From NCBI GenBank assembly GCA_016648135.1, contig JADDOH010023107.1, forward strand, positions 1-64,000: a stretch of 64,000 bases of DNA. Direction: 5' to 3'. Positions 33,740-44,270 of this stretch are shown here, piece by piece. Below the pieces are notes generated by a model that was given only the letters and a program-made list of their open reading frames with translations, was not told the DNA's origin and did no database searches. How positions within the stretch are numbered: position 1 is the first letter of the stretch; each line of letters starts with the position of its first letter. Both the position numbers and the translations under genes were made by a program. This stretch comes from Agrypnia vestita (lineage: Eukaryota > Arthropoda > Insecta > Trichoptera > Phryganeidae).

Positions 33740-34045
33740 TGTTAGTTGGCCTACATTAACACGAACGGCTCTATTCTGCTGACTAAGAAGAGAGAGGTGA
33801 ACACCAGGCCATAGACATCAGCCTTTGTCTCGACAGGACATATAAACCAAGATGCTCCCGGACACCACAGTGTCAGTCTCTCAACTACCCCCGGCGTAGG
33901 CCAGAGGCTCTGTTCCGTCGAGTATTTATCATTGTCTTTATTATTGTAATTCTCTATAACCTTTAATTGTTGTATCAAGTAAATAAATTCATCAAACATT
34001 CAACGTCTTTGGAGAATTCCCGTTACGTAACGGGTGGTGACCATA
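33740..34045 (+). mobile_element. Candidate solo LTR plus primer-binding site
   Basis: Starts TGTTAGTTGGCC, carries AATAAA near 33982, and ends near CGTTACGTAAC, followed at once by GGGTGGTGACC. That last string resembles the sequence directly after the 5' LTR (tRNA primer-binding site) in many insect LTR retrotransposons. No gag or pol follows, so it is a remnant. Confidence 0.4.
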
Positions 34046-34841
34046 AAGTAACCTTCTCCATTTCCATCGATAACTACAAAACGTGGGTCGAGCTCTTCTT
34101 TCCCATATCTAGAAACTACAGACGAAAGAAGAGAACATACGCTCCCCCACACATCAATATTTAGTTATTATTACAGTACTCTAACTGTTATTTTGATTTT
34201 TACCTGAAAAGGAGTTTTGTTGTATCCTTATTTATTTTATTAATATTATAATTATTGTGGGGAATTGACGCCATAAGTGAAGAGCAATGACATCTCTGGG
34301 CGAGTAGCAGTTCCAGTCGCCACGAGAGGGAAACAACCAATAACAACGCTTGGAAGGTTCCAGAAATTGAACGACTACCCGACTGGCCGAGGACCGTGGT
34401 TCAAGACCCTGGATTATTATTTTCATTCCACCAAGGTCCAGCTCGGACCTTCTCTAAGCGGCAACCATTTAAAGTTTAATTTTTAATTGACACGCGTAAC
34501 ATATCTATCCTTTGCTAATGTTTCAAGTACTTACTTACCTTTCGCTTATCTTTAGTATTGTAATGAATATACCACATCAACTCCAAGTGAGTGTTTTCAC
34601 TAGTCCCCTATGGATGGTCCCACGTAAGCTGAGAGCGCGCTAAATCACATGGGTACATATTGATTACGTCTTCCATTAGTTGATCGAGTCAGTAACACCG
34701 TAATCTGGTGCAGACATTAGTTGACTCAGTCCATTATCGACTGACCACATTGTATTATTTTTAAATTTAATGCAGAGATCCCATTAATCATATGTGGTCA
34801 TTAGTGGGTTCCTCTTAACAATGATTTAAAATTAATCTATC
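34046..34841. other. No gene; possible SINE-like scrap
   Basis: 34375-34420 has TGGCCGAGGACC and GTGGTTCAAGACCCTGG, which resemble tRNA promoter boxes but sit too close together. Nothing else is supported. Confidence 0.35.
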
Positions 34842-35290
34842 AATGTATATTATAGATCTATCACAGAGACGAAACTGTATTTTTATGGGAAATGGCTGGC
34901 TAAATTGATCACTTTACACAATGTAACGTTCGCCATTTCCATTTTTTTCGCCATTATGCACTACGTTTCATATATGAGTATGCAACCATCTTCCACGCGG
35001 CCTGCACCAAAGTTTTTTCATTCCCCCTAAATGCCCACAGATGTCGTTAATGAGACATTTATAGTTGATTATGGAATTTGAGAGCAATATACTTTATCTG
35101 TAATGAAATTCATCTGAATTACTAGCATCTATAATATACATTGATTGATTAATGATGTCCCTGTGACAAAAATCTAGTACTGTTCTGAAAATTTTGAACA
35201 TACTCAAAATATTCTGATTTACTTTTATTAAAGAAAACACATTATTATTGTGAAGTTGCAATTTCAGAACCAAGTTCTGTGAATTATCAT
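34842..35290. repeat. Fold-back family B, plus-type copy
   Basis: TATATTATAGATCTATCACAGAGACGAAACTG, GATCACTTTACACAATGTAACG (34842-34940), then at 35125-35245 ATAATATACATTGATTGATTAATGATGTC, TGTGACAAAAATC.AG.ACTGTTCTGAA. The same two blocks in the same order occur at 60455-60840. Confidence 0.65.
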
Positions 35291-35291
35291 A

Positions 35292-35558
35292 CAAATTTTT
35301 ATTAATCAATTAGAAAAGACATGTAGAAAATTCAAATTAATGAAAAAATATTTTAACTGCTATCGGGATTCAAACCTACGGACCTCCATTCTATCCGCAG
35401 ATTTTCGTTAATATACCAGACTGCCGTGGCAAAATTGGATAACGTGCCATCCCCGGATAGAATGAAGGTCCATCGGTTCGAATCCCTGTAGCAGTTAAAA
35501 TATTTTTTCGTTCATTTGATTTTCTTGCATGTTTTTCTAATTGATTAATAAATTTTTT
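35292..35558. repeat. Palindrome with tRNA-like arms
   Basis: Left arm 35292-35400 and right arm 35454-35558 are inverted copies, sharing TTAATCAATTAGAAAA, AAAATATTTTAACTGC and CCATTCTATCCG. Each arm holds a tRNA-like B box, on the minus strand at left and GGTTCGAATCCC on the plus strand at right (35477-35488). Right-arm sequence 35422-35502 has tRNA-like ends (ACTGC..GCAGT) and a D-arm-like TTGGATAACG, but the anticodon arm does not fold. A tRNA-derived SINE dimer is likely. Confidence 0.7.
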
Positions 35559-35892
35559 TTTGGTTTACTAACTAAAACTAGCTGTAAATGAACATAATAT
35601 AGAAACAAAGAAGAAAATGTATATACAGGGTGTAACAGCTAGTCCAAAATATTTAAAATATATAAAAATTTGTTTGATTTACTATTAAACTAAAACTACC
35701 TATAAAACAAACATAATATAAAGACAAAGAAGAAAATGTATACACAGGATGTAACAGAGCTAGTCCAAAATATTCTACATGTGGATTCCCGCCTTGTTTA
35801 TGAGTCGATAAGAGATATGCAATACCAAAGATTGCGTATTTTTTCAAAACTTCTGACTAATTTGTAATAAAACGTTGAACTATCATTAGGTC
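35559..35892. repeat. Fold-back family A, two overlapping ends
   Basis: TACAGGGTGTAACAGCTAGTCC at 35626 and CACAGGATGTAACAGAGCTAGTCC at 35740 are two copies of the family end about 115 bp apart. ATTCCCGCCTTGTTTATGAG and CAATACCAAAGATTGCGTA follow, to ACGTTGAACTATCATTA. A diverged short tandem duplication precedes it (AAACTAAAACTA..AACATAATATA.A..ACAAAGAAGAAAATGTATA, twice). Confidence 0.65.
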
Positions 35893-36290
35893 ATCATCAT
35901 CACTCTTGGCACTGCAACCCTTGGTGGGTCTTGGCCTCTTCAATAATCTTCCATCACTCATCTTTGCTTAGCGCCAACTCTCTCCAGTTCCGAAGCTCCA
36001 AGGCAGAGATGTCTTTGAAGACATTGTCACTCCATCTTAATTTTGGCCTTCCTAAGCTCCTTCGCCCTATTGGCCTTGAGTCCAGCAGGGACTTTAGTGC
36101 TTGATGCTCGGACATTCTCTCCACATGCCCCAGCCACTGAAATCTTCCCAGTTTTATAAATTTTGTGACGTTTGGCTCCTTAAACAGAGTATAGAGCTCA
36201 TTGTTGCAACGTCTGCGCTAAAGTCCATTTTCTAGAACCAGTCCGAAGATACGCCTCAAATTTTCCTTTCAAAAACGTCCATTTAGTTAG
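35893..36290 (-). pseudogene. LINE ORF C terminus (RTE-like), minus strand
   Basis: On the minus strand the frame reads RFQWLGHVERMSEHQALKS, RRSLGRPKLRWSDNVFKD, LRNWRELALSKDEWWK and AKTHQGLQCQE, then TGA and a (ATG)n-like tail at 35893-35905. This is a common arthropod RTE-like ORF2 end. Upstream (36150-36290) NNELYTLFKEPNVTKF continues with at least one frame problem. No RT core. Confidence 0.85.
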
Positions 36291-37734
36291 TTAGTACCCA
36301 TTATCATTATCATTAGATACTTTATCTCATTCCACTTAGTAGGTAAATATCAGTATCATTAGGTACTGTAAGTTAAATCAAGTAGAGTTCGTTTTTTATG
36401 TGCTCTGCCCACCCAAGCCTCCCTATTTTGATAAATTGTATTATTTTGGGCTCATTGTAAATAATTTAGACCTGCTCGTTGTATAGTATTCTCCAAACTC
36501 CAAACTCAGTTTATCTGTACTGGACCGAATATTTTTCATTCCAAATTCAGAGAAACATTTCATCCTTTTTACTCAATACTCAATTTTCGTTTTTAGGTTA
36601 AGTTTAAAGCAATTCATCACAAATAATTTATCTACCCTTAACACTTTGCAACCCTGCTGGATAAATATTTCGTCAGGAGCTTGTGCGAACTTTATGATAA
36701 CATTTCCCTGCCTCCCCTTCCTCCGGTTGTTGAACAGGGCATTTCTCAGCAATTAAATTCTTAAGGGAAACATTAAATTAATAAAATAAAATGCTAAATT
36801 AGCTTTGTAAGGCATCCTATTGAAGTTCTTCTTTAAGAAGAAAAGTATATTTTTGCCGGAGATGAATAATTCATTTGAATTCGGCTAAAATGTTTGGTTG
36901 TAGTTGCCAAGCAAATCTGAGTCTTATTGCGCAGATAAAGACACGTTTTTAGGATGTTGACTGAATAATTTTGTAATACAATATAATTAATAAGAAAACA
37001 TTTTCAGGAGAACCGAAATAGGATAAACATTCGAAATAATGACTCAATCATGTCGAAAAGAATTTACGTAAAGTCATCAATTTCACGTAAATTTTGAAAG
37101 TTTTAGAATTCTATCTGCTCGGGAAGTTGGTGAGAAATCAATTACAAGATTTCACCATAGAAAATAAACAACAAACAGAGAAAGATAGTTAAATAAAATC
37201 AAGTAAAAGGAGTAATAATTTATGAGTAAATCGTGAAAAATCGTTATTTTCTAAAAACTGTTGAATAAATCTTAAAATGTGTTTTCTGTAGAATTATATT
37301 TTTGCTCTTTAGCCATGTTAGCTCTCTTTGGTACAGACATCGTTTTATTCTGTTTTCAATTATTTGTAAACGTAACTGACATGGTTTACAAAAAAAAAAA
37401 ACAATACATAACGAAAATCAATGTGTCGTAATCACTTTTTGATTCAATCTACCAATAAAGTTTACGTGTAAGTATTATTAAATATCCGTTACCAATATTT
37501 TTGTATGTTGGTATATACGTAGAACACAGTTACTGTATTTTCTCCACAGAAGGATGATTAATTAATTAATTAAGACATGTAATATAATAATGACTTCCAT
37601 GTAAGGAATTAAAAAAATGTAAATACTCGTTTTCCGGCATATTCTAGTACCTCTATATGTTAAAATAATACGTAAAAATTTCTTACATACATTAAAAAGT
37701 TAATTGCTTATTACTCCACTTCCAGCTGCGAAAA
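36291..37734. other. No gene recognised
   Basis: 36350-36600 may hold further decayed LINE sequence of the same element (GCCCACCCAAGCCTCCC, CTCGTTGTATAGTATTCTCC). The rest is AT-rich without signal, with (TTAA)n at 37558-37573. Confidence 0.45.
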
Positions 37735-38035
37735 TCTATATAGGTGTACTAATCCGTTCATGAGAAAAATACAGATGCCACTGGCATAGTCCATCCAAAT
37801 AAATGAAAGATTCTCAGCTTTTAACATACAAAGAATTTACAAAAAAATGATATTATATGGATTTTTTTACGTTGGAATTGGTAAACCTTGCATTGATTGT
37901 AGAGCGATCACATAAGCCAGCTCATACAGGTTGTCCCTGGGCCATCGTATGAAAAGATTTCCACGCACGTTTCTCATATTCACAGCTTCGTCTCTGTGAG
38001 ACTTTTATAATTTATCTTAATTAATCCCCAACCAA
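37735..38035. repeat. Fold-back family B, minus-type copy
   Basis: GCTGCGAAAATCTATATAGG, ATGAGAAAAATACAGATGCC, TTGGAATTGGTAAACCTTGC, GATCACATAAGCCAGCTCAT, TTTCTCATATTCACAGCTTC and GTCTCTGTGAGAC in family order. Confidence 0.65.
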
Positions 38036-38707
38036 ACTGATCCTCATTTATGATAGCTTAGGCTAATATGTTTTGCTATTTAATTTTATAAATCGTTTTA
38101 AATCATATTTATCGCATAACTCATAAGCGAATGTACATAGATATTGCGAGTGACTACAAACAGTGATAGAAAAGTAATCAGGATGGAGAAACATTAATTA
38201 TAATTATTATTATGCTGGAAAATATAATTTATGTATAATTTGTGGCAGTTTTCATGTCGGCGGTAATGCGTTATATTAATCTCACATTAATTACATCAGA
38301 CAAAACTTTATACTTCGGTGTAACATAAATTCACGCTCTTGTTAATTCAGTAAGTAAATCCTTATTATCTAAATAGTAATTAATATTGTGGATTTACATA
38401 CATGAGTACTTATTTGAAGCAGATTTATATTTCCGACACCTTCAGCATATTCTAGAAACGAAACTCTCTAGTATTCTTCATTTTCGTACTAAAAAGCCTT
38501 TCATTTTTAACACATGTTCATCATTTTTCATGTCATGTCGTGTTTCATTTGAAAACAATCTTGAAATTTTTAGAAATTCCCAACATGGATAACAATGTAG
38601 TCATAGCACTCATGGGCAACAATGCTTTATCTCACAACTCAGGATAACGTTAAAAGGCTTTATTTTTATGGTCTTAGATTTTATGAATAATGGTTAGTAT
38701 TATTACC
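38036..38707. other. No gene recognised
   Basis: AT-rich. The 68-codon frame at 38386-38592 has no recognisable domain. Confidence 0.45.
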
Positions 38708-38835
38708 ACGCATATATTAGCTTCACCTGTTTGTCTGTTTGTCCGTTTGTCTGTTTATTTGGATGGAAACTTATAATCGATATTTCACCCGCTTCTCAAT
38801 GCTTAATCGAGCTGAAATTTTGCATACATGAATTT
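38708..38835. repeat. Dispersed repeat (TTTCACCCGC family)
   Basis: Begins TTAGCTTCACCTGTTTGTCTG with repeated TGTTTGTC units, then ATCGATATTTCACCCGCTTC and AATCGAGCTGAAATTTTGCA. Inverted relative to 23165-23300. Confidence 0.6.
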
Positions 38836-38907
38836 TGCATATATTGTTTGAGTTTGCCAAAAGCAGCCCAGCTCATTCCAATTCTTCTTGGCAATTCTGC
38901 TGTTTGG

Positions 38908-38966
38908 TTAAGATGGATTAATAAATTAATTAAAAAAAATTAATAAATTAATCCATCTTAATTAAT
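38908..38966. repeat. AT-rich hairpin
   Basis: AAGATGGATTAATAAATTAA and its complement flank a short A-run, giving arms of about 22 bp. Confidence 0.8.
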
Positions 38967-38999
38967 TAATCAAAGTTTGATATTTATATTTATTTAATT

Positions 39000-39091
39000 A
39001 TTTATTTATTTATCTTCATCTTGATACATGACATAGGAAGCGGAGCCGCTCATCTCACTAGGAAGAACCTGTGCCAAGATGAGCAGCTGCA
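39000..39091 (-). mobile_element. LINE family E 3' end, short minus copy
   Basis: (TTTA)n tail, TCTTCATCTTGATACATGAC, GGAGCCGCTCATCTCACTAG, AACCTGTGCCAAGATGAGCA. Same as 59333-59432 and, inverted, 15125-15215. Truncated at about 39091. Confidence 0.8.
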
Positions 39092-40999
39092 TGTCAAATG
39101 GATTAATGAGCTCGCTAAAAAAATGGCTCTAATTTGCTACCAAAATGATTTTGTACACAGGATACCTAATATTGAAACTAAAAAGTGGAATATCATTTTA
39201 CACGAAAAAAAATATTTCTTTAAAAAACCATGTTTTTATTCAAATGAAACTACTAAAAAATAATAAATAAATTTTTACTTTTTACTTTACAAATAAAAAC
39301 GTGAGCGCTTTCCCTCCATCTATATCAATATCGAAAGCGTCCGTCCACCAAAAAGTTTGTCAGAAAATTTAATTTTTATTTTTTAGTAATTTAAATATAT
39401 AAGCGTAGTTTTAAAAAAAAAATTCATGAAATAAAATTTTCTATTTTATTCCCATTCACATTAGTATGGAGTCTCAGAGTTTAATGCAAGCAATGACCTG
39501 TCTCGTTTTATGTTACCTCCGTTTCCAACGCGTTTAAACTAGTTCCGTAGAATACTTTACGTCAACCATAAAAATGTGGGAATAATATTCGTGGTAAAAG
39601 ATGGCGTCTAGCAAATAAGTATATTTTAGAACCCGCGCTAGAAAAGGCATAAAAAAATATTACGTATATATTCTTTTATGCGATCTCACGTAAACCGAGA
39701 TGGTCCAGACCGCTATGATAAAGTTAATTTTTTTTTCTTTATCCTCCAATAAACTGGACCCGTTGTATTAATAAAATCATCAATATTGGTGGTGAAAATA
39801 GTTTCATCACATTTTTTTTCTCTTTCCTATTTGTCAAATTTTTTATTTTCTATTTTTAACGTTTAAAGCGAATCTCACTTTTCCTCGGCACCCAACTACT
39901 TCAACAGCAATACCATACACACTCAGTGACATCGAGTATTTGATTTTATAATCAAACTTTTCTATATTCATCATCATCAATATTGGCTCTTACAAAATAC
40001 AGGTATATTTTTTTTAATTGTAATTTTCTATCATCTTGTTGAAAAAAATTCCAATTTCCAAAACCTCTTGACTAAACAAATAAACTCAAATATCATTATA
40101 AATTTGATTTTAAAAAAAAGTTAAAATCAAAAAAAAAAATTTAATTGTTTATATTATAATATTGGAAATTAAATAATATTCTGTTTTCGGAGAAACCATA
40201 GCCCATTTGACTGGGCGCTGCGCTGTTTCACTACATCTGGATCGACATTAGATTGAAGATAGATTAAAAAAACATTTCGAATAAGAGTAGTAAATGTTTA
40301 TCGTATTTGATAATCATAATTTATAATTATTATTGTTTCAGAATTAAATGAAATTAAAAGACTCCAGCCAATTATGAAAAACGTGCTAGCGGAGAAGATT
40401 ATTAGATATACTGTAAAAATGCAATTAATATGTTTTTTTTAAATAAAATATAACTTGTTAATATGAAACGATAGTGTATTAAAACATCATTCCCTAGGAA
40501 AAATTATTTAGTTTAACCTTTTTTTTCTGTCCAGGTAAAATTCACTAAGTGCAAAAAACCTTTTTATTAATATGAAATATAAATGTATCCTGAATATTTT
40601 TATTGAATGTTATGCACTCTTAAATTATTTAAGACTACAAAAAATGAACAACAAATTACTTGTATTTTTTTTATATCACGTTTTGAATGTTTAAACCTCA
40701 TTATCTCAAAAGTACTCTAATGTCACTAAGTGACGATGATATTATTATTATATCAATGGTGGGCACTCTAAACATAAAAAAGTGTGCATTTAATTTCTGG
40801 TAAATAAATCGATATTTAGCAGATAAATATAGCGGAAGAATTAAAAAATAAAGAATACAACTGAGACCTTTGCTTATAACCTAATGGTTAATATTTTTTT
40901 GCAGATTTTGATTATATAATTATCGTGTTATCTTGTTAAACTGTTAATGTTCAAATTAATTTATAATTAAAATATATTGTAATGAGGCTAAAAAGAATC
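39092..40999. other. No gene; repeat scraps
   Basis: 39260-39420 loosely repeats 22860-23050 in part (TTTTTACTTTTTAGTA.ACTTAAATA, the CTCCATC.ATATCAATATC motif in inverted form). The rest is AT-rich with no recognisable coding. Confidence 0.4.
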
Positions 41000-41640
41000 A
41001 CGCATTCGTGTCGAGTGACAGTTGTTTGAAATGTTCAAAATATTACCGAAGTTTCCAGAACAGCCTAGCGTTATCTACAGCTTTCGAGAGACGTCTCTAA
41101 AGTTCCAGGAACATCTGGAAGTTACGATAACTTGCGAAAAAATACTATAAAAGTCTAGTAAATACTAGAAAATTCTAGAAGATTCGAAAATTCAACGTTA
41201 TCGGGTTTAAATAAACAGATCCAGGCCGCGGAGGGCCATTGTTATTTTGACGTTTCCAACGACGCGGCTCTAGCGGCGAATCACGAAGCGAAAACAGTGT
41301 TACCATCAGGCGTGTGAACTAAGCGACAGTTAATTAAGTGAAGTACTTACCCGTGTGCAATATTTAAGCGAATATTCTGGAAAAGTTCTTACGTAGCGAA
41401 ATAAACCGGAACGAATAGTAATAGGTGCTGAAATTGGATGGATTGTTCCTGTGAATAAAGTGTTCTAGCGATTACAAAGTGCCTATTTACGAGTGATAAT
41501 TTTGCGAAACAGTTTAATTCAATATTGGCCTCACATTTAATAGTGTTAAGAGACTTTGTACGTTTGTGTAATTAATTATTCAGTGATCAAAAAATCCCTT
41601 ATTGCGTTCCAGCGTTTTCTTTAATTCTTCTTGCAGCTAT
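41000..41640 (+). mobile_element. LTR-like repeat with heat-shock-element-like units
   Basis: GC-richer than its surroundings and carries ATTATTCAGTGA, TTTTGCGAAACAG and AGTGTT landmarks like the LTR-like repeats at 15218, 43037 and 51041, but in the opposite orientation. At 41048-41060 and 41168-41185 GAA/TTC triplets alternate with a 5-nt period (3 and 4 units). No ORF. LTR identity is tentative because no second LTR or primer site was found. Confidence 0.4.
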
Positions 41641-41676
41641 GACACGTGACAATATTTTACTTGCCTTGGGAATATA

Positions 41677-42789
41677 TTAGGTCCTTACATATGAAATTGA
41701 CGTTTAGTATGGGAGGAACATAAAGTCGATTTTTTTTTATTATAATATATTTCTTTAATCAAAGTATGTACCATTGCTATCTATGCACTTTTGCCATCTC
41801 ATAGGTAGTTCATCGATCCCTTTACTAAAAAAACCATTCGGAAGGGAATCAATAAAATCTTTGAAGGCGGTTTGGACTGCCCCATCGGAGTTGAATTTTT
41901 TCCTTTGCAAGAAGTTATCCAAATTTCGAAAAAAATGGTAATCTGTTGGGGCAAGGTCCGGAGAGTACGGTGGATGTCTTAGACATTCCAATTGAAGCTC
42001 CTCTAATTTGGTAGCCGTCTGTTGTGCATTGTGTGGTCTAGCGTTATCATGAAGCAGCAGTGGCCTAGAGCGATTAACCAGCCTCGGTTGTTTAGCAGCT
42101 AGCTTTTTCATCATGGTTTGCAGTTGCTGACCATAGACATCTGCCGTAATCGTCTGGCCAGATTTAAGAAAGCTGTAGTGAACGACACCAGCACTAGTCC
42201 CCAAACGCTCACCAGTCAACGCGCGTTTGTTGATTTGCTTCACTCAATTCGTGAGGTACCCACCTTTCACACTTTTTCACCTTACCAATTTGCTTCAAGT
42301 GGATTAAAACAGTTTTATCACTAACACCGCAGCCTGCAGCTAACTCTGATGTGGTTTGCGATGGATCCGCTTCCACAATAGCCTTCAATTCTTCATTATC
42401 AACTTTGGTCTCCGGCCGTCCACGGGGCTTGTTCTGCAGGTCGAAATTTCCAGAACGAAAACGTTGGAACCAAAAACGCACTGTGTTTTCTTTTGCGGCA
42501 CCGTCGCCATACACATCATTAATCCTTCGAGCCGTTTCTGCAGCACTGGTGCCACGGTGGAACTCGTACTCGTAAATAACGCGATATTTCAAGTTTTTCA
42601 TTTTGTAAACTGAGTGACGCAAAGAAAAAAACAATTGAGTAAAAAACAAATGAATTATAATTTTCAAAACACAAATACATGAGTAAATAGCTGTATAAAT
42701 TTGGATTTGGAATTCCCAACCAAAGAGAAGATATTTGAGATCAAATTTGCCAGTACGGTAAAACGTCAATTTCATATGTAAGGACCTAA
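41677..42789 (-). mobile_element. Mariner transposon copy 2, internally deleted
   Basis: TIRs TTAGGTCCTTACATATGAAA and complement, with TA duplications at 41675-41676 and 42790-42791. At 1113 bp it is about 190 bp shorter than copy 1. The missing segment corresponds to about 19335-19525 of copy 1 and includes the first catalytic Asp. TIRs are intact, so the element could only move if transposase came from elsewhere. Confidence 0.95.
41755..42601 (-). pseudogene. Mariner transposase lacking its first catalytic Asp
   Basis: The minus frame from ATG 42601-42599 gives the N-terminal helix-turn-helix half (MKNLKYRVIYEYEF, GDGAAKENTVRFWFQRFRSG, a GRP hinge PRGRPETK, CGVSDKTVLIHL). It breaks at about 42210-42240, where the deletion shifts the frame. 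The C-terminal half then reads SAGVVHYSFLKSG, LLLHDNARPH and HPPYSPDLAPTDYHF. The second and third Asp codons (42048-42046 and 41943-41941) are 35 codons apart, giving the D34D spacing of mariner. It ends TAA at 41757-41755. The CDEKW..YDN segment is absent, so the protein is inactive. Confidence 0.92.
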
Positions 42790-42791
42790 TA

Positions 42792-43036
42792 TTTTACTTT
42801 GATAAAACTAAACCAAAGTGGCGTTTGCTCCTACGGACGTGAAACGCACAAAATTACTACTTGTGTACCTAGCCTGTGTCAATATTGATGTAAAGCTTGA
42901 ACAAACCACCATCACGGTTGATCGTCTTAGAAGCATTGTGTTTTCGTATCGTAACACAAAGCAACTGTAATTTTAGTTAGATGAACAATTTTACCAGAGT
43001 TAATTACACAAGTCTTCATGATTTCGTTATATATAC
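42792..43036. other. Spacer, no gene
   Basis: No ORF or repeat recognised between mariner copy 2 and the LTR-like repeat. Confidence 0.45.
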
Positions 43037-43473
43037 TGTCACGGGACGGGCTGTAGGAGACAAATAAAAGCACTGAAAATTAATTATCAATTTATTAATA
43101 ATTTATATAAATTTACAGAGTGACTGAACACGAATTAAATTTAATTCACACTATTTCGCAATTAATCACTCGTCTGTGAAACACTTCACTATCGTTTGCA
43201 AGAATATTCTGTTTAACTCTCGAACGTAAGAACTTCGCCCCATATACGGCTCCGTGGCACTGGCTCCGCCTTATATATAAAACGCGTTGGTTTTTTAAAC
43301 CCTCGAGACTATCTTATATATAAAAATTATTTGCGAGAACGTCCACGTCGCTTCCAGATTGCTCCAAAAGTTTCCCAAGTATTTTAGGGCGTCCCAGAAT
43401 GTTATGGAATGTTTAAGAGATTCCGATCGTATTGTTGTCCTCGAGAAGCTCTGACAGTGCTCATCTCGTTACA
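43037..43473 (-). mobile_element. Solo LTR-like repeat
   Basis: Runs TGTCACGGGACGGG to CTCATCTCGTTACA, so on the minus strand it starts TGTAACG and ends CGTGACA, with TG..CA ends as in LTRs. It shares TCAATTTATTAAT, CACTATTTCGCAAT, AACACTTCACTATCG and GCTTCCAGATTG.TCC order with 51041-51655. The flanking bases do not form a clean duplication. Confidence 0.6.
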
Positions 43474-43529
43474 ATATTATACGAAAACTATATGATTATG
43501 AAAGGAAGGCATTACAATTTTTGAAATTA

Positions 43530-44270
43530 TGCTCCTTTTGGCGCGTTCAAGGTGAAATTTAGTTATGCAATGAAATCCGAGCGCATCATGCGACGGAATT
43601 TTTCACACCATGAAGTTATTTCATATAAATCTCTTTTTAACTTTATTGCCGCCATCTGGCGAGATCCTCTCGATGGTCTGTAATCTAGGAATCTACGTCG
43701 AATAAATGTCGCCACTGCGCTGGATGACGTTTGTCTCTTTGCCGACGTAGACCGGGGATTTACACGCTACGGATACCTCTTAAGTTGTCAGTTTTTGCGG
43801 CTGGTTCATTTCGTACTTTTTCGCATTCAAATATTTGCGTACTTTAGCGGTTGTTCTGTGAGAGGTGATGCGTTTATTTTATGTTTGCCAAAGGAGTATC
43901 GCTATACTAAGTGTATCAAGCTGATAGGAGACTATGTAAGGAAAAATAAGCGTTAACGTTAGAAGTTATACTTCTTTGACATATATACATAATAGAAACA
44001 GCACATCACTTTTCGCAACACAAACGTTAAATTACAAATATAGAATTATGTGAACGCGAAGTGAATCGACCGGATGGATGTAATTTAGCACAGCGGCGAC
44101 ATCTATCAAGTTTCTCAGATACCGAGATTTTAGGCCATCGGGAGGATTTCGCCAGATGGCGGTCATAAAGTTAAAAACAGATTGTATTAAATAATTTCAT
44201 AGTGTGAAGAGTTTCGTTGCATGATGCGCGCGCATTTAGTTGCAAAACTAATATTTCGCATCCAACGTAC
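43530..44270. mobile_element. Non-autonomous element with about 200-bp inverted repeats
   Basis: Left 43530-43735 and right 44065-44270 are inverted copies, sharing GCATCATGCG, TTCACACCATGAA, TTTTTAACTTTAT.GCCGCCATCTGGCGA, CTCGATGGTCTG and TGTCGCC.CTGCGCT. The centre is about 330 bp with no recognised ORF. The right end is then duplicated with its flank (next entry). Confidence 0.8.

Noticed and set aside
33740..34045. Calling a complete LTR retrotransposon
   Set aside because: Only one LTR-like stretch and a possible primer-binding site are visible; no gag, pol or second LTR follows.
35422..35502. A functional tRNA gene
   Set aside because: B box and ends look tRNA-like, but no proper anticodon stem-loop forms and the sequence is one arm of a palindrome. 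The SINE heads at 20160, 52690 and 60970 fail for similar reasons.
41677..42789. Active mariner
   Set aside because: The deletion removes the first catalytic Asp and shifts the frame.
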